Source: Diphasiastrum complanatum (Eukaryota > Streptophyta > Lycopodiopsida > Lycopodiales > Lycopodiaceae). From it: 64,000 nt of DNA. The position numbers and the translations under genes were made by a program. This document shows, piece by piece, positions 22,872 through 32,986 of this stretch (its first letter is position 1; the number at the start of each line of letters is the position of its first letter). The notes under the pieces are model-generated. The model was not told the DNA's origin. It was given only the letters and a program-made list of their open reading frames with translations, and made no database searches. The DNA lies in NCBI GenBank assembly GCA_029204225.1, contig CM055112.1, positions 24,306,693-24,370,692 of the forward strand, read 5' to 3'.

Positions 22872-23697
22872 TGTGAGAAAGTGGCAAAAATCTAGCTTGG
22901 TATTTTTTATGATAGAAGTTTGTAAGTGAATCTCACATGTGTGGAGGATGTTCCCACGTGTGGAGAATTGTAAAGTAAATAAAAAATGTTTGATATAGGG
23001 GTCTCATAGAATTTCATATTCAAGCATCTAGGTGTAGGATGTTGATAGGAACAAATTTGGCATAGATGGCAAATTATGCATTTCCACTTGTAATGCCACT
23101 ATTGAGCCAAAATAGAGTAAGAGGCTAAACTCGTGCCAATTAGAGTGTAGACAAGTGTAATGCTTTTGTTTGATGAATTCTAAGAGGTCCAATAGGATTT
23201 AGAGGTGGAACCATGTGAGGTCCAATAGGAATTTGAGGTTTGCTTGAATATAGTCCAATAGAATTAAGAGGTGCATGGATCAATGGTCCAATAGGATTAA
23301 GAGGTGACAAAGTGTGGTCCAATCATAGTTAAGCATAGTGGTAGCTCGTGGATCTACTAGTATTATTGTACTCCTCATTTTGGATCTAATTGATTTTGAG
23401 ATTGAGTGGATTTTGAGTGTAAGTGATTTTCTAGTTTTCTCTCTCTACTCGAGTGCTATTGATGATTTTCTCTCTCTACCCAAGGAGAGCAGCTTGTTTT
23501 TACTTAGATTACTTTTGGAACACTTCCCACACGTGTGAGTGAGAGTTGGAAGTGATTGAATGCATGTAGTAGTGTGTTTTTGCCATAGATTCAAAGATAG
23601 ATCTTGAATCTCAATCTAGTCTTGATCTTGGTGCATCTACACACCTTAGGAAATCACAAGTACATGTGGTGGACACCTCACACATGTGAAATCAACA
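22872..23697 (+). repeat. 3' LTR of element F
   Basis: 826 bp, TGTGAGAAAGTGG to AATCAACA, followed by the TTACC duplication. It contains CACACGTGTG at about 23529-23538 and a CACATGTG variant near its end. Confidence 0.9.
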
Positions 23698-24777
23698 TTA
23701 CCAATATGATCTAATAAGAAACGACATGCTTTTGCTCCTCCTATGCTTGGCTTAGTTGGCATGTTCCCATTCTTTCCTGAAAGCTTTTCATCTTTTTGAA
23801 TTTTGACATGTCCCTTATGGAGTCCTGCTTTTGATAAAACATCTTCTAATCGATAAACTATATGAAGATAAATGATCTTTTCTATTAATCTAAGTTCTAC
23901 ATGAAGAGTGCAAACATGCACTTTTTTCAAGGGGATAGGCATCACAGGCTTCCAGTTTGGATCTGCATATTCTCTAGTAATTCTTGTACTCCTAGTTACA
24001 TCTTTTGCCATTTTCATGCAGTACAAACAAGGGTGTTTTGATGTAGCACCGTGAGAGACATTATACATACATTTCAATGTTTTCAAATCACCTGCTAAAT
24101 GCCATTCAACATTGAAGTCTCCAACGCTTGGAACATTGAGAAGTCCTCCATCCATATGGTCCTTGATGATCCTAGGATAAGATGTCCTTGAGAATATCCA
24201 TGATAATATATCATGATCCTCCTTCAGCACCTGTCCAAAGAATTAATCAGACTTAGTTTACAATGAATTAATACTATTCAATGAATGTAATGTAATAATG
24301 AGGCTAGTTACCTGAAACGCTGCCAACCACCATATATCATTTTCTAACAAGACACTGAATCTGAAATCTTCTTCGTTCTCTGTTTGTGATAGAGCACCAT
24401 TCATGAGAGTTATACTAACCCTCTCCATCTTCTACCCTTTCACAATTTCTGACTCATCTAACTTAAGTACTATGATTATTTTGCCATTCACCTTTTCATA
24501 GGTTATATCATAGAATGTGACGATGTATCTCAACAAGTAATTTAGATCAACAAATAAGTTGTTTGATGAATTATAGAATATCGATCTTCCATCAGTTTCA
24601 TAGACCTCCTCAATATGAAATGGAGTTCCAGTGATCTTATGCATACCTATGTTTAATGTATCCCTCTCTTTCTTCAAGTGATATGTCCTAGGAATTGGGA
24701 CTTTTCTAATTTGAACTTGCTTAAAAGCTTCTTTAATTAGTTTTAAATATTGTTGCATATACTTCCTTACTAATATC
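23698..24777 (-). pseudogene. Unrecognised gene G, central segment with CxxC motif and intron
   Basis: Two exon-like frames on the minus strand. The first (24777-24312) reads YMQQYLKLIKEAFKQVQ, a stop TAG at 24429-24431 after SEIVKG, then MERVSITLMNGALSQ and DIWWLAAFQ. A GT-AG intron of 81 bp (24311-24231) follows. The second (24230-23698) reads VLKEDHDILSWIFSRTSY, VEWHLAGDLKTLKCMYN, GATSKHPCLYCMK, a histidine-rich VHVCTLHVELRLIEK, and KPSIGGAKACRFLLDHIG. The GDLK...CxxC arrangement is reminiscent of cores of eukaryotic cut-and-paste transposases, but I cannot assign one. Element F interrupts it at 23698 and element E at 24777. Confidence 0.6.
24231..24311 (-). other. Probable GT-AG intron in gene G
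   Basis: On the minus strand it begins GTAACTAG and ends TTTGGACAG (81 bp), phase 0 between AAFQ and VLKEDHD. Confidence 0.65.
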
Positions 24778-25430
24778 TGTGAAAAACTCAGATCCAAAAG
24801 ATGCTAAAGTTTCATAAAGATCTTGGCCATGGAAGTTATGCACATCTAGATTGAAAAAATGATAGAAATTGTGATGTTAAGCATACTAAACATCAACTAA
24901 ACATCAAAATCTGATCATAAGCTTCCACAAACAGAAACTTGCTGTCCCTGTCCGTACTTCAGAGCCTACAACCTGCATTTCACACGTGTGAAGCCATAGC
25001 AACAAAGAAATCACAATTCTAGTGGCTAGAATGCAAGATATGAACAAAAAAGTGAGAGAGAAGAAGATGGACCTTCAAAGAGCATAACATTCATTCAATA
25101 GAATGAAAATGAGATGTGTACATACTCGTGGAGATGGCTATTTATAGCAGCCATAGTGCCTCTTGGCCACTTGTCTTATGATAGGCTAAAATTGGGGTCC
25201 AATAGGATTCACCCATATACCTAGAAATTTGGTCAAATAGGAATGCACCAAATTATGAGCCAATAGAAGAGCTCCACACTCGACCTCCTCTAATTAATGT
25301 GACCTCAAAAGTAGTGTACACATACTTTGGGCCTCTACATACATGTATGAACCTATCTCTAACTTTTATTTGGCCATAGGCCTACAAAATCTCAAGTTAG
25401 GAAAATACTACTAGTTGACAATTTTTCACA
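24778..25430 (-). repeat. 3' LTR of element E
   Basis: On the minus strand it starts TGTGAAAAATTGTC at 25430 and ends GAGTTTTTCACA at 24778. It has the 14-bp palindrome TTCACACGTGTGAA at 24979-24992 and a TATA-like box at 25136-25148. Confidence 0.93.
25136..25148 (-). promoter_or_regulatory. TATA-like box in element E 3' LTR (same in 5' LTR at 30344-30356)
   Basis: Minus strand GCTATAAATAGCC, a good plant TATA box about 280 bp into the LTR. The copy in the 5' LTR at 30344-30356 is the one expected to drive gag-pol transcription. Placement is inferred from sequence alone. Confidence 0.6.
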
Positions 25431-28400
25431 CTCCCTCTTCAACTAGTTTTAGCATAGATTTAGAAAGTACACCAAGACTTGTTCTATGCTTGAAAAATAA
25501 GTCCTTTCCCAATGCTTTGGTAAAGATATCAGCCACACATTCCTTTGATGGGACATGTTCAAGCTTGATCTCTTTTGCCAACACTTGTTCTCTCACAAAA
25601 TGGTAAGCCACCTCGATATGTTTGCTCCTTGCATGGAAAACCGGATTGCTTGCTAGACTTTGGGCTGAAAGGTTGTCACAAAAGATGATTGGACTCTCTG
25701 AAAAATCCAGCAAATGAAGCTCCATAATCATCCTCTTGATCCACACCATCTCCTTTGTGCATGATGTCAAAGCTTTGTACTCGGCCTCACTAGAAGAAAG
25801 TGATATAGTTGCTTGTTTCTTCGACATCCATGAGATAGCTCCATCACCTATGAAAATAGCATGTGCATTTATGGATTTTCTATCCATAAGGTCTCCTGCA
25901 AAATCTGAATCTGAAAAACCAAATAAGTTAGGTGATGAGCCTCTATAAACAATGCCAAAATCTTTTGTTCCCGAGATGTATCTCAAGATCCTCTTTCCTA
26001 GTTTCCAATGTTCTATGCTAGGATCTTGCATGAATTGGCTTAATCTACCAACACAATAAGATAAATCAGGTCTTGTGATGGTTAGATATATAAGAGAACC
26101 TATTAGCTTCCTATAGAGAGTAATGTCCTCGAAGGATCTTTCATTACCTCTTATAGTTAGCTTTACATGTGATTCCATAGGTGTATCAATAGGATTTGCA
26201 TCTACCATATGAAATCTATTGAGAATAGAAATAGCATACTTCTCTTGTGAAATAAAAGTGATTTGAGAAGTTCTAATTACTTCTATTCCTAAGATATAGC
26301 TCAAAAGACCAAGATCATGCACTTCAAATTCCTTTTTTAGTGCTTTCTTGATATCTTCTATATCTTCCTTGTTCCCTCCACTTAAAATAATGTCATCCAC
26401 ATAAATTAGAAGGATTGTAACATCATTAGCACTAATTCTAAAGTAAAGTGAATGATCATACTCACTCATAGTGAAGTTTTGAGAAAGTAGAAAAGAGTTA
26501 AGCCTAGCATACCAACTCCTTGGTGCTTGCTTAAGACCATACAAACTTTTTTGTAGAAAACACACATGATTAGGCTTGCTATGAGAAACATAGCTCTCGG
26601 GTTGCTCCATGTAGACTTCCTCTTCAAGATCACCATTCAAGAAAGCATTAGAAATGTCTAATTGCCAAAGATCCCATCCATAAAGAGTTGCAAGGGAAAT
26701 GATTACTCTTATGCTCACCATCTTTGCCACGGGTGCAAAGGTTTCCTCATAGTCAATGCCATGCTCTTGAGCATAACCTTTAGCCACCAACCTTGCCTTC
26801 AACTTGTTGATAGATCCATCTTGATTTGTCTTTACCTTGAAGATCCATTTGCATCCAATTGCACTTTTGCCCTTTGGAAGCTCCACCAATCTCCATGTGT
26901 TGTTCTTCATAAGTGCTTCAAACTCAAGATCCATTGCTTGGATCCATTCCTCTTCTTGCCTTGCTTCATCTACACATGAAGGTACATCAAAAGAAGTTAG
27001 GAAAGCATAGTTGGATCCATCCACCACTTGCTTACCTTTGCCATCATAAGTGAGCCTTGAGGGTTTCACTTTATGCCTTGGAGTTCTCCTTGGAATTTGA
27101 CTTGAAGAGGCTTCTTCAACATCCACATCCAATGTGTCATCAACTCCATTGTCATCAAGCACATTAGTTGCAACAACACCATCATCACTTGAAACAACTT
27201 TTGGAATGTTACTTTCATCAAAAATGACATCCCTACTTGTGAACACTTTCTTGATTGAAGGAACATAAATCCTATATGCTTTGCTTACTTCACTATAACC
27301 AACAAAAATGCCCTTTCTTGAAGATGGATCCTCCTTAGTTCTATCATCAAGAGTAATGTTGAAGTAGCAAATGCATCCAAAAGTTCTTAGAAACTTGACA
27401 TTAGGCTTCGTACCAAACAAAGCTTCAAAAGGGGTTTTTCCTTCCAATACAACACTTGGCCATCTATTGCATAGGAAATTTGCACACAACAAAGCATCAC
27501 TCCAAAAAGGTTTAGGAAGATTAGCATTCAATCTCATTGCCTTTGCACTCTCACACAAGGTTCTATTCTTCCTCTCGGCCACTCCATTTTGTTGTGGTGT
27601 TCTTGGACATGTGTACTCCCTCTTGATCCCATGCTCATCGCAAAAGGCTTTGAATTTGTTAGAAATGTATTCACCACCATTGTCGCTCCTCAAGCATTTG
27701 ATTTTGGTTGTAAATTGAGTCTCAATAGCAACTTTGAACTTGACAAACACATCAAACACCTCATCCTTGCTCTTTAGTAGATAAACCCAACAAAATCTAC
27801 TAAAATCATCAATGAAAGTTACATACATCTTAGCACCTCCATTGCTAATTGTAGTAACACCATGAATATCCGAATGCAAGAGAGAAAAAGGCATCTTAGA
27901 TCTAGATATAGATCTAGTATATGGCAATCTATGTGATTTAGACAAAGCACATTCTTCACAAACATGATTCAAGCAAGTAAGAGACTTGGGAAGTCCCCTT
28001 ACTACCTCCTTTTTGGCTATTACCTCCAAGGCCTTGTAGTTGAGATGTCCCATCCTTTTATGCCATACCTCTTGAATTGACATTTGTTCATTTGCCATGC
28101 ATCCAACTTGGTTAGCAACAACACATGCATCAAGCTTGAACAATTTCCCTTGCCTTTTCCCTTTTGCAATGATACTACACCCCTTTTTGATCAAGCAAGC
28201 ATCACCATCAAACTCAACTTTGAATCCTTTGTCAAGCATTTGGCTTACACTAAGTAAGTTCTTGGTAATGGATGGAATGAGCAAAACATCTTTCAATTCT
28301 ATATTCCTATTTGTAGAAAGTGAAATAGGAATTGTGCCAATCCCCTTGATTGCACACTCACCATCATTTGCGGTATAGATTACCTTCCTATCACCATCAA

Positions 28401-29376
28401 ATGCCATTAAAGATGAAAAATACTCTTTATGATATGTCATATGAGAAGTGGCTCCACTATCAATCCACCAAGGATCAATGTCTCCATGATTAGCCAACAA
28501 GCAAGATGACATAACAAAAGCATCATTTGAAAGAAGCTCATCCCCACCCTCATCAATAGTTAGATTGGTTTGCTTTTCCCCTTGATCCCTCTTTTTCTTA
28601 AAACAATCACTAGCAAAATGCCCTTTGACTCCACAATAGAAACATTTTAGCTTAGATCTATCCTTCTTTTTGCCAAAAGTAGAGTGCTCACCTTGGTCTT
28701 GCCCTTTAGACCAATTGCTTTTACCTTTGCCCTTGAACTTGCCTTTAGAGAACATTGCCTCCTCTTCTCCTCCTTGAGATGTAGAAGATGCTCCCACTCT
28801 TGCTTGCAACCTGAATTCTTCAGCCAACAAGACCTCTTGCAAGTCTCCAACACTTGGTAAACATTTTTGGATAGCATAACTTTGAACAAGATTAGCATGA
28901 TCATCCAACAAGCCATTGAGAATCACTTGAACAAGCTCCTCATTATTTATGCCATCATTAATGCATGCTAACTCATCATTCAATGCTTTAACTCTCAAAA
29001 CAAAAGCATGTCCATTCTCACTCTTCTTTTGCATACAAGAAAAGATTTGCCTTCTTAAAGTCAACACTCTAGAAGTAGACTTGGATTCATAAACCTTCTT
29101 CAAGGCTTCCCAAGCTTCACTAGATGATGTGCACTTACCAACCTCTTTGATAAGCTCATTTGTCACATTCATCTTGATCATGTGAAGGGCTTTCTTTGCC
29201 CTCTTGTCATACCTCAATTGTTCTTGAGGTGCCAAAGGTCTCTCCTCCACACCTACAACAATATCCATCAACTCATTCATCTCAAGCAAAGACTCCATCC
29301 TTACTTTCCAAGTAGAATAGTTGAGGGAGGTAAGCCTATCATTGCTTTCCAACATGTAGCCTCCATTTGTAGCCAT
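25426..29376 (-). CDS. Gag-pol polyprotein of Copia element E, intact (1316 aa)
   Basis: One frame encodes every Copia function. Gag (about 1-200) starts MATNGGYMLESNDRL. The CCHC knuckle is at C245, C248, H253, C258. The protease active site is DSGA at 306-309. Integrase has its zinc domain at H439, H444, C473, C476 and the catalytic triad at D503, D565 and E601. Reverse transcriptase spans about 830-1070 with YVDDI at 992-996. RNase H has D1156, E1197 and D1234. The length fits complete plant Copia polyproteins. The start is the first ATG that aligns with the gag starts of B, D and F. The stop TGA lies inside the 3' LTR: the last five bases of the frame are LTR sequence. No frameshift or stop is present, unlike every other retroelement here. 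Confidence 0.95.
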   Translation of the reverse strand: MATNGGYMLESNDRLTSLNYSTWKVRMESLLEMNELMDIVVGVEERPLAPQEQLRYDKRAKKALHMIKMNVTNELIKEVGKCTSSSEAWEALKKVYESKSTSRVLTLRRQIFSCMQKKSENGHAFVLRVKALNDELACINDGINNEELVQVILNGLLDDHANLVQSYAIQKCLPSVGDLQEVLLAEEFRLQARVGASSTSQGGEEEAMFSKGKFKGKGKSNWSKGQDQGEHSTFGKKKDRSKLKCFYCGVKGHFASDCFKKKRDQGEKQTNLTIDEGGDELLSNDAFVMSSCLLANHGDIDPWWIDSGATSHMTYHKEYFSSLMAFDGDRKVIYTANDGECAIKGIGTIPISLSTNRNIELKDVLLIPSITKNLLSVSQMLDKGFKVEFDGDACLIKKGCSIIAKGKRQGKLFKLDACVVANQVGCMANEQMSIQEVWHKRMGHLNYKALEVIAKKEVVRGLPKSLTCLNHVCEECALSKSHRLPYTRSISRSKMPFSLLHSDIHGVTTISNGGAKMYVTFIDDFSRFCWVYLLKSKDEVFDVFVKFKVAIETQFTTKIKCLRSDNGGEYISNKFKAFCDEHGIKREYTCPRTPQQNGVAERKNRTLCESAKAMRLNANLPKPFWSDALLCANFLCNRWPSVVLEGKTPFEALFGTKPNVKFLRTFGCICYFNITLDDRTKEDPSSRKGIFVGYSEVSKAYRIYVPSIKKVFTSRDVIFDESNIPKVVSSDDGVVATNVLDDNGVDDTLDVDVEEASSSQIPRRTPRHKVKPSRLTYDGKGKQVVDGSNYAFLTSFDVPSCVDEARQEEEWIQAMDLEFEALMKNNTWRLVELPKGKSAIGCKWIFKVKTNQDGSINKLKARLVAKGYAQEHGIDYEETFAPVAKMVSIRVIISLATLYGWDLWQLDISNAFLNGDLEEEVYMEQPESYVSHSKPNHVCFLQKSLYGLKQAPRSWYARLNSFLLSQNFTMSEYDHSLYFRISANDVTILLIYVDDIILSGGNKEDIEDIKKALKKEFEVHDLGLLSYILGIEVIRTSQITFISQEKYAISILNRFHMVDANPIDTPMESHVKLTIRGNERSFEDITLYRKLIGSLIYLTITRPDLSYCVGRLSQFMQDPSIEHWKLGKRILRYISGTKDFGIVYRGSSPNLFGFSDSDFAGDLMDRKSINAHAIFIGDGAISWMSKKQATISLSSSEAEYKALTSCTKEMVWIKRMIMELHLLDFSESPIIFCDNLSAQSLASNPVFHARSKHIEVAYHFVREQVLAKEIKLEHVPSKECVADIFTKALGKDLFFKHRTSLGVLSKSMLKLVEEGV
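25431..25437 (-). other. Polypurine tract of element E
   Basis: Minus-strand GAGGGAG lies directly before the 3' LTR and within the last codons of pol. This is the expected plus-strand primer for DNA synthesis. Confidence 0.8.
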
Positions 29377-29972
29377 GTTGCAATGATTGATCTCTGATCT
29401 TTGACCTGTTCCAATGCACTAAGCACTCTCTTGAATCAACAAATGAAACACAAGAAGAAATCACAAAGATTTGGAACCTAAAACCTTACTTTTTCTCTCT
29501 TTTCCTCACTTTTTCCTTAATTTTAGCCACTAGTTTTATGATTTCTTGATCAAACCAAGACCAAACCTCAATATACTTGCTTTTCCCTCACTCCTAAGAT
29601 TGAAATACACTCTTGAATCATTCAGCAAACTGAAAATCAGAGGGTTACATCAATTTTGAAGTTTTTGACATGAAGAAGCAAGAAATTGAATCAAAAAACT
29701 ATATGCTAGAATGGAAAACTAATAGGATCTTGTTGGATCTTGCATCTCCCTCTTTCCAAAACAATTTTTGTCTCCTTATTCTGATAAGTACAGAGGGAAT
29801 TCGCCCTACTTCAATTGAAATGCATACAAATGATGTTTTGATCACAAAGATCCAATTTCTACACATAAATCAACAAGATTTTTAGCTAGAAACTTGATTG
29901 GAATGCTACAAAAGCAAACTCGCCCACAAATCTCTTCTAAATCTGGCAAAACCTGCACATTTGGCCGCCTAA
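29377..29972 (-). other. 5' leader of element E
   Basis: About 600 bp between primer site and gag start, AT-rich, without a convincing upstream frame. Plant Copia leaders commonly have this length. Confidence 0.7.
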
Positions 29973-29985
29973 TGCTCTGATACCA
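29973..29985 (-). other. Primer binding site of element E
   Basis: Minus-strand TGGTATCAGAGCA directly after the 5' LTR, the tRNA-Met type site with a changed last base. Confidence 0.9.
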
Positions 29986-30638
29986 TGTGAAAAACTCAGA
30001 TCCAAAAGATGCTAAAGTTTCATAAAGATCTTGGCCATGGAAGTTATGCACATCTAGATTGAAAAAATGATAGAAATTGTGATGTTAAGCATACTAAACA
30101 TCAACTAAACATCAAAATCTGATCATAAGCTTCCACAAACAGAAACTTGCTGTCCCTGTCCGTACTTCAGAGCCTACAACCTGCATTTCACACGTGTGAA
30201 GCCATAGCAACAAAGAAATCACAATTCTAGTGGCTAGAATGCAAGATATGAACAAAAAAGTGAGAGAGAAGAAGATGGACCTTCAAAGAGCATAACATTC
30301 ATTCAATAGAATGAAAATGAGATGTGTACATACTCGTGGAGATGGCTATTTATAGCAGCCATAGTGCCTCTTGGCCACTTGTCTTATGATAGGCTAAAAT
30401 TGGGGTCCAATAGGATTCACCCATATACCTAGAAATTTGGTCAAATAGGAATGCACCAAATTATGAGCCAATAGAAGAGCTCCACACTCGACCTCCTCTA
30501 ATTAATGTGACCTCAAAAGTAGTGTACACATACTTTGGGCCTCTACATACATGTATGAACCTATCTCTAACTTTTATTTGGCCATAGGCCTACAAAATCT
30601 CAAGTTAGGAAAATACTACTAGTTGACAATTTTTCACA
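29986..30638 (-). repeat. 5' LTR of element E
   Basis: 653 bp, identical by eye to 24778-25430. It contains the TTCACACGTGTGAA palindrome at 30187-30200 and the TATA-like box at 30344-30356. The palindrome is downstream of the TATA box, so it should be in the transcript. Confidence 0.93.
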
Positions 30639-31564
30639 ATATCTGCAAAATCACAAGCACCCTGAACTATAGTCTTATCTAAAAAATTTTGAATGGCCAC
30701 CATCAAAGACTCTGCTATTTTACACTTTACATTTGAACTCCTATTGTTCATCATGATACGCTCAGTGGATTTGCAAGTCAATATTGTGCCCAATGACATT
30801 CCTAGTGAAGCATTGTCTTTAATATTCCGAGGAGCTACTAATGCAGATTTGAAAAAAAAACAGATGGTTAACAGAATATCACCATAGCTGAAATTAAATC
30901 CAATTGTCATTGAAAAACTTACAAAAATCAAAATATGCTTACTTGAATACACGGATCCTTCTATTTTGATAACCTCCTTTTGAAAGCATTTGAATATCCT
31001 TGCAACTTTGCCGCTTTCGCTTCTTACTTTCAGCCTTCTTCTTTGCCAAATCCACATCCTTCAATAATTGTAAGTTTTCAATACAAATAGACTGTAAGAC
31101 TGATTGCATTTGCTCTAGTTCGGATTTGATATTTATTGTTATCTTCTGTAATGATTCATTTTTTTTTTAAGTTGTTCATTTTCTTCTAACGTCTTTTGGA
31201 GATGACAATCTCTATTCTGACATTAAGAGGATATCTGAATTAACTCACCTTCTAAAAAGTGAACTTTATTCAGATAAAGTTGTTTTCCATGGTTCTGCAA
31301 TCTTTCACAATATCCTAGTAATCCACTATGCCCATTGCATATCCATGTAACTAAATGAGTTATTGAAGAGAATGTGGGATGTGTCAAATTGCTTGGATCT
31401 TGTGGATATAATGTTCCATCTATCTACAAATCCAAGTTTTTTTTTCCTTCTGCCCTATAACGAGAACGATCCTCAACAGATATTTGAATTCCATTGCCTC
31501 CTCTTCTCTGCAAAGGTGCCAAATCAATAGGGATATCCACATGTAGATGATACAATGTCATCAT
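30639..31564 (-). pseudogene. Unrecognised gene G, N-terminal segment with coiled coil
   Basis: The first ATG pair is at 31564 (MMTLYHLHVDIPIDLAPL). The frame reads RRGGNGIQISVEDRSRYRA, meets TAG at 31424-31426, and continues IDGTLYPQDPSNLTHPTF and LVTWICNGHSGLLGYCERL, then a TAA, then CHLQKTLEENEQLKKK. A one-base shift in the A-run near 31161-31170 opens a heptad-like region (LQKITINIKSELEQMQSVLQ) and a basic stretch (KKKAESKKRKRQ). A GT-AG intron lies at 30942-30838. The next exon (APRNIKDNASLGMSLG to CDFAD) is cut by element E at 30639; the frame beyond E is shifted. The basic cluster could be a nuclear localisation signal. At least two stops and two shifts show decay. Confidence 0.55.
30838..30942 (-). 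other. Probable GT-AG intron in gene G
   Basis: Minus strand GTAAGCAT to CTGCATTAG, 105 bp, between GSVYS and APRNIKDN. Confidence 0.55.
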
Positions 31565-32159
31565 CAAAAAAACAATAGAGTAATCAGTTGCATCAAAGTA
31601 CTATGACCAGACTCTATGAAGCAAAACAAAATACTCATCTTTGATTATATTATATACTATGTACGATCAATCCAATCTCCATGCTTCTATGCTTGATTCA
31701 AATTTGGAAATGTTGTTCATTTTTTCATTCCAGTAGGTAGTTGGCGCTCATATTTCCATTCCAAGGTGATGATGGCGATCATAATTGGAGATGGCACCCA
31801 TATTTTCATTCTCGTGAAAGGAATGCATATGTAAACATTTTGCAATTTTTCCTAATTCGAATGTGGGGATGGCGGTCATATTCTAGATCCAGTGAAAATA
31901 TAGCCCTTTTCGTAACCAATGGAGGGAATATTTTTGAATTTAGTCAAGTTATACTATAAACTGTTTATAGTTCTTATTGGTGACTATAGACACTATGGTT
32001 AGATCATTGGGAGTTGGGGAGGCCTCGGGAGTGGTGGGGGCAAGCAAATAAACAATATTGTTTTTTTTATTTTGGTATTTTTCTATATCCTACATGGCAT
32101 TCCTTAAAGGGTCTTTTGATATTGAGAACTCTAATGTCTTGGAAGTTGACTTTTAAAAT
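31565..32159. other. Region upstream of gene G
   Basis: No gene seen. 31742-31895 has a loosely repeated motif (GGCGCTCATATTTCCATTCC, GGCGATCATAATT, GGCACCCATATTTTCATTC, GGCGGTCATATTC) that could mark a promoter or the end of the H/G unit. I found no matching terminal inverted repeat near 16397. Confidence 0.35.
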
Positions 32160-32925
32160 ATCGGCTATTTTTTTGAAATGTAGAAAAAAATTTCTTTTTT
32201 GTTTTCAAATCCAAGAAATTCTTGTGTAGTAGAGTATGTAACATTTTATATAAAGCTTATGTTGCATAGCTTTATTAAGTCAATAGAATTCGTCATTAAT
32301 GTAAACTTGTAATATTTTACCAACGAGCTTCAAAATACAAGATCTCAAGAAAATCAACTTCTTCTAGAAAACACAATAAATTAGGGTGATGCAATAATCA
32401 ATATCAGAAATTACGTTAAGTTTGTAGATTTTGATATGTATTAGAATTTAATAATGATTAAGAAACACTTGTGTGATTTTTGTATTTAAAAGAAGTAAAT
32501 GCCAAGCACTTTGTTAAAACTTTATTATGGGCCACTCAAAGAATGTATCAAATCTTGGAGCCAAAATAATTATTTTTAGAATGTTAAATAAAACAAGAAT
32601 GATGCGCATCCCACAAAGGCCTTGCCATTAATGTGATGTTTTAATATTTGTTAATGTTTGACATGATAAATGACCATCAGTAACAATGCATAAACATGAT
32701 TTTCTGACTTCACATTGTTGTTTAGTAATTGAAATGTTTTTTTTTTCCATTTTGGATTTCAGCATTGACTATTTTGTGATTTGAATAATGTCAATCTTGA
32801 CTTAAGTCAACATTTATAATTTCACTACTGACTATATAATATGAATGATATTAGATTTTCAACAATTGTAGTCTTCATTTCACAATAATTATTATTATTT
32901 TTATATTTGAGCCCAATCCTAAGGT
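32160..32925 (+). repeat. Direct repeat R, copy 1
   Basis: Closely similar to 34417-35155 (landmarks GAGTATGTAACATTTTATAT, GGGCCACTCAAAGAATGTAT, CCACAAAGGCCTTGCCATTA). The two copies flank a Gypsy gag scrap and repeat U copy 2, so they may be old LTRs, but no primer site is visible. Confidence 0.7.
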
Positions 32926-32986
32926 ACTCTAGATTTGTTACCAAGTCCAAGAGCCATCAACAAACCCATTTGACAGAAGGGAACTC

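Larger units (their letters stand above)
19079..23697 (+). mobile_element. RT-less Copia element F (4.6 kb), inserted in gene G
   Basis: LTRs at 19079-19798 and 22872-23697, a primer site TGGTATCAGAACC at 19799-19811 (one change from consensus), polypurine tract TTTTTTGAGGAG before 22872, and a 5-bp target duplication TTACC at 19074-19078 and 23698-23702. Its LTRs and gag are related to element B. The internal region stops after integrase remnants; RT and RNase H are missing. Insertion is clean, so gene G was contiguous before it. Confidence 0.9.
24778..30638 (-). mobile_element. Intact, very young Ty1/Copia element E (5.9 kb)
   Basis: Both LTRs are 653 bp and appear identical by eye. The primer site, a single uninterrupted gag-pol frame, the polypurine tract and a 5-bp target duplication ATATC (24773-24777 and 30639-30643) are all present. 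It interrupts gene G. All catalytic motifs are intact, so this element may still be able to transpose. Confidence 0.95.

Noticed and set aside
27371-27777. Plus-strand frames inside element E (several)
   Set aside because: Mirror frames of the intact minus-strand gag-pol gene.
31212-31248. Short intron between GTGAGT and AATAG in gene G
   Set aside because: Only 37 bases, too short for a plant intron; an in-frame stop in continuous coding sequence explains it better.
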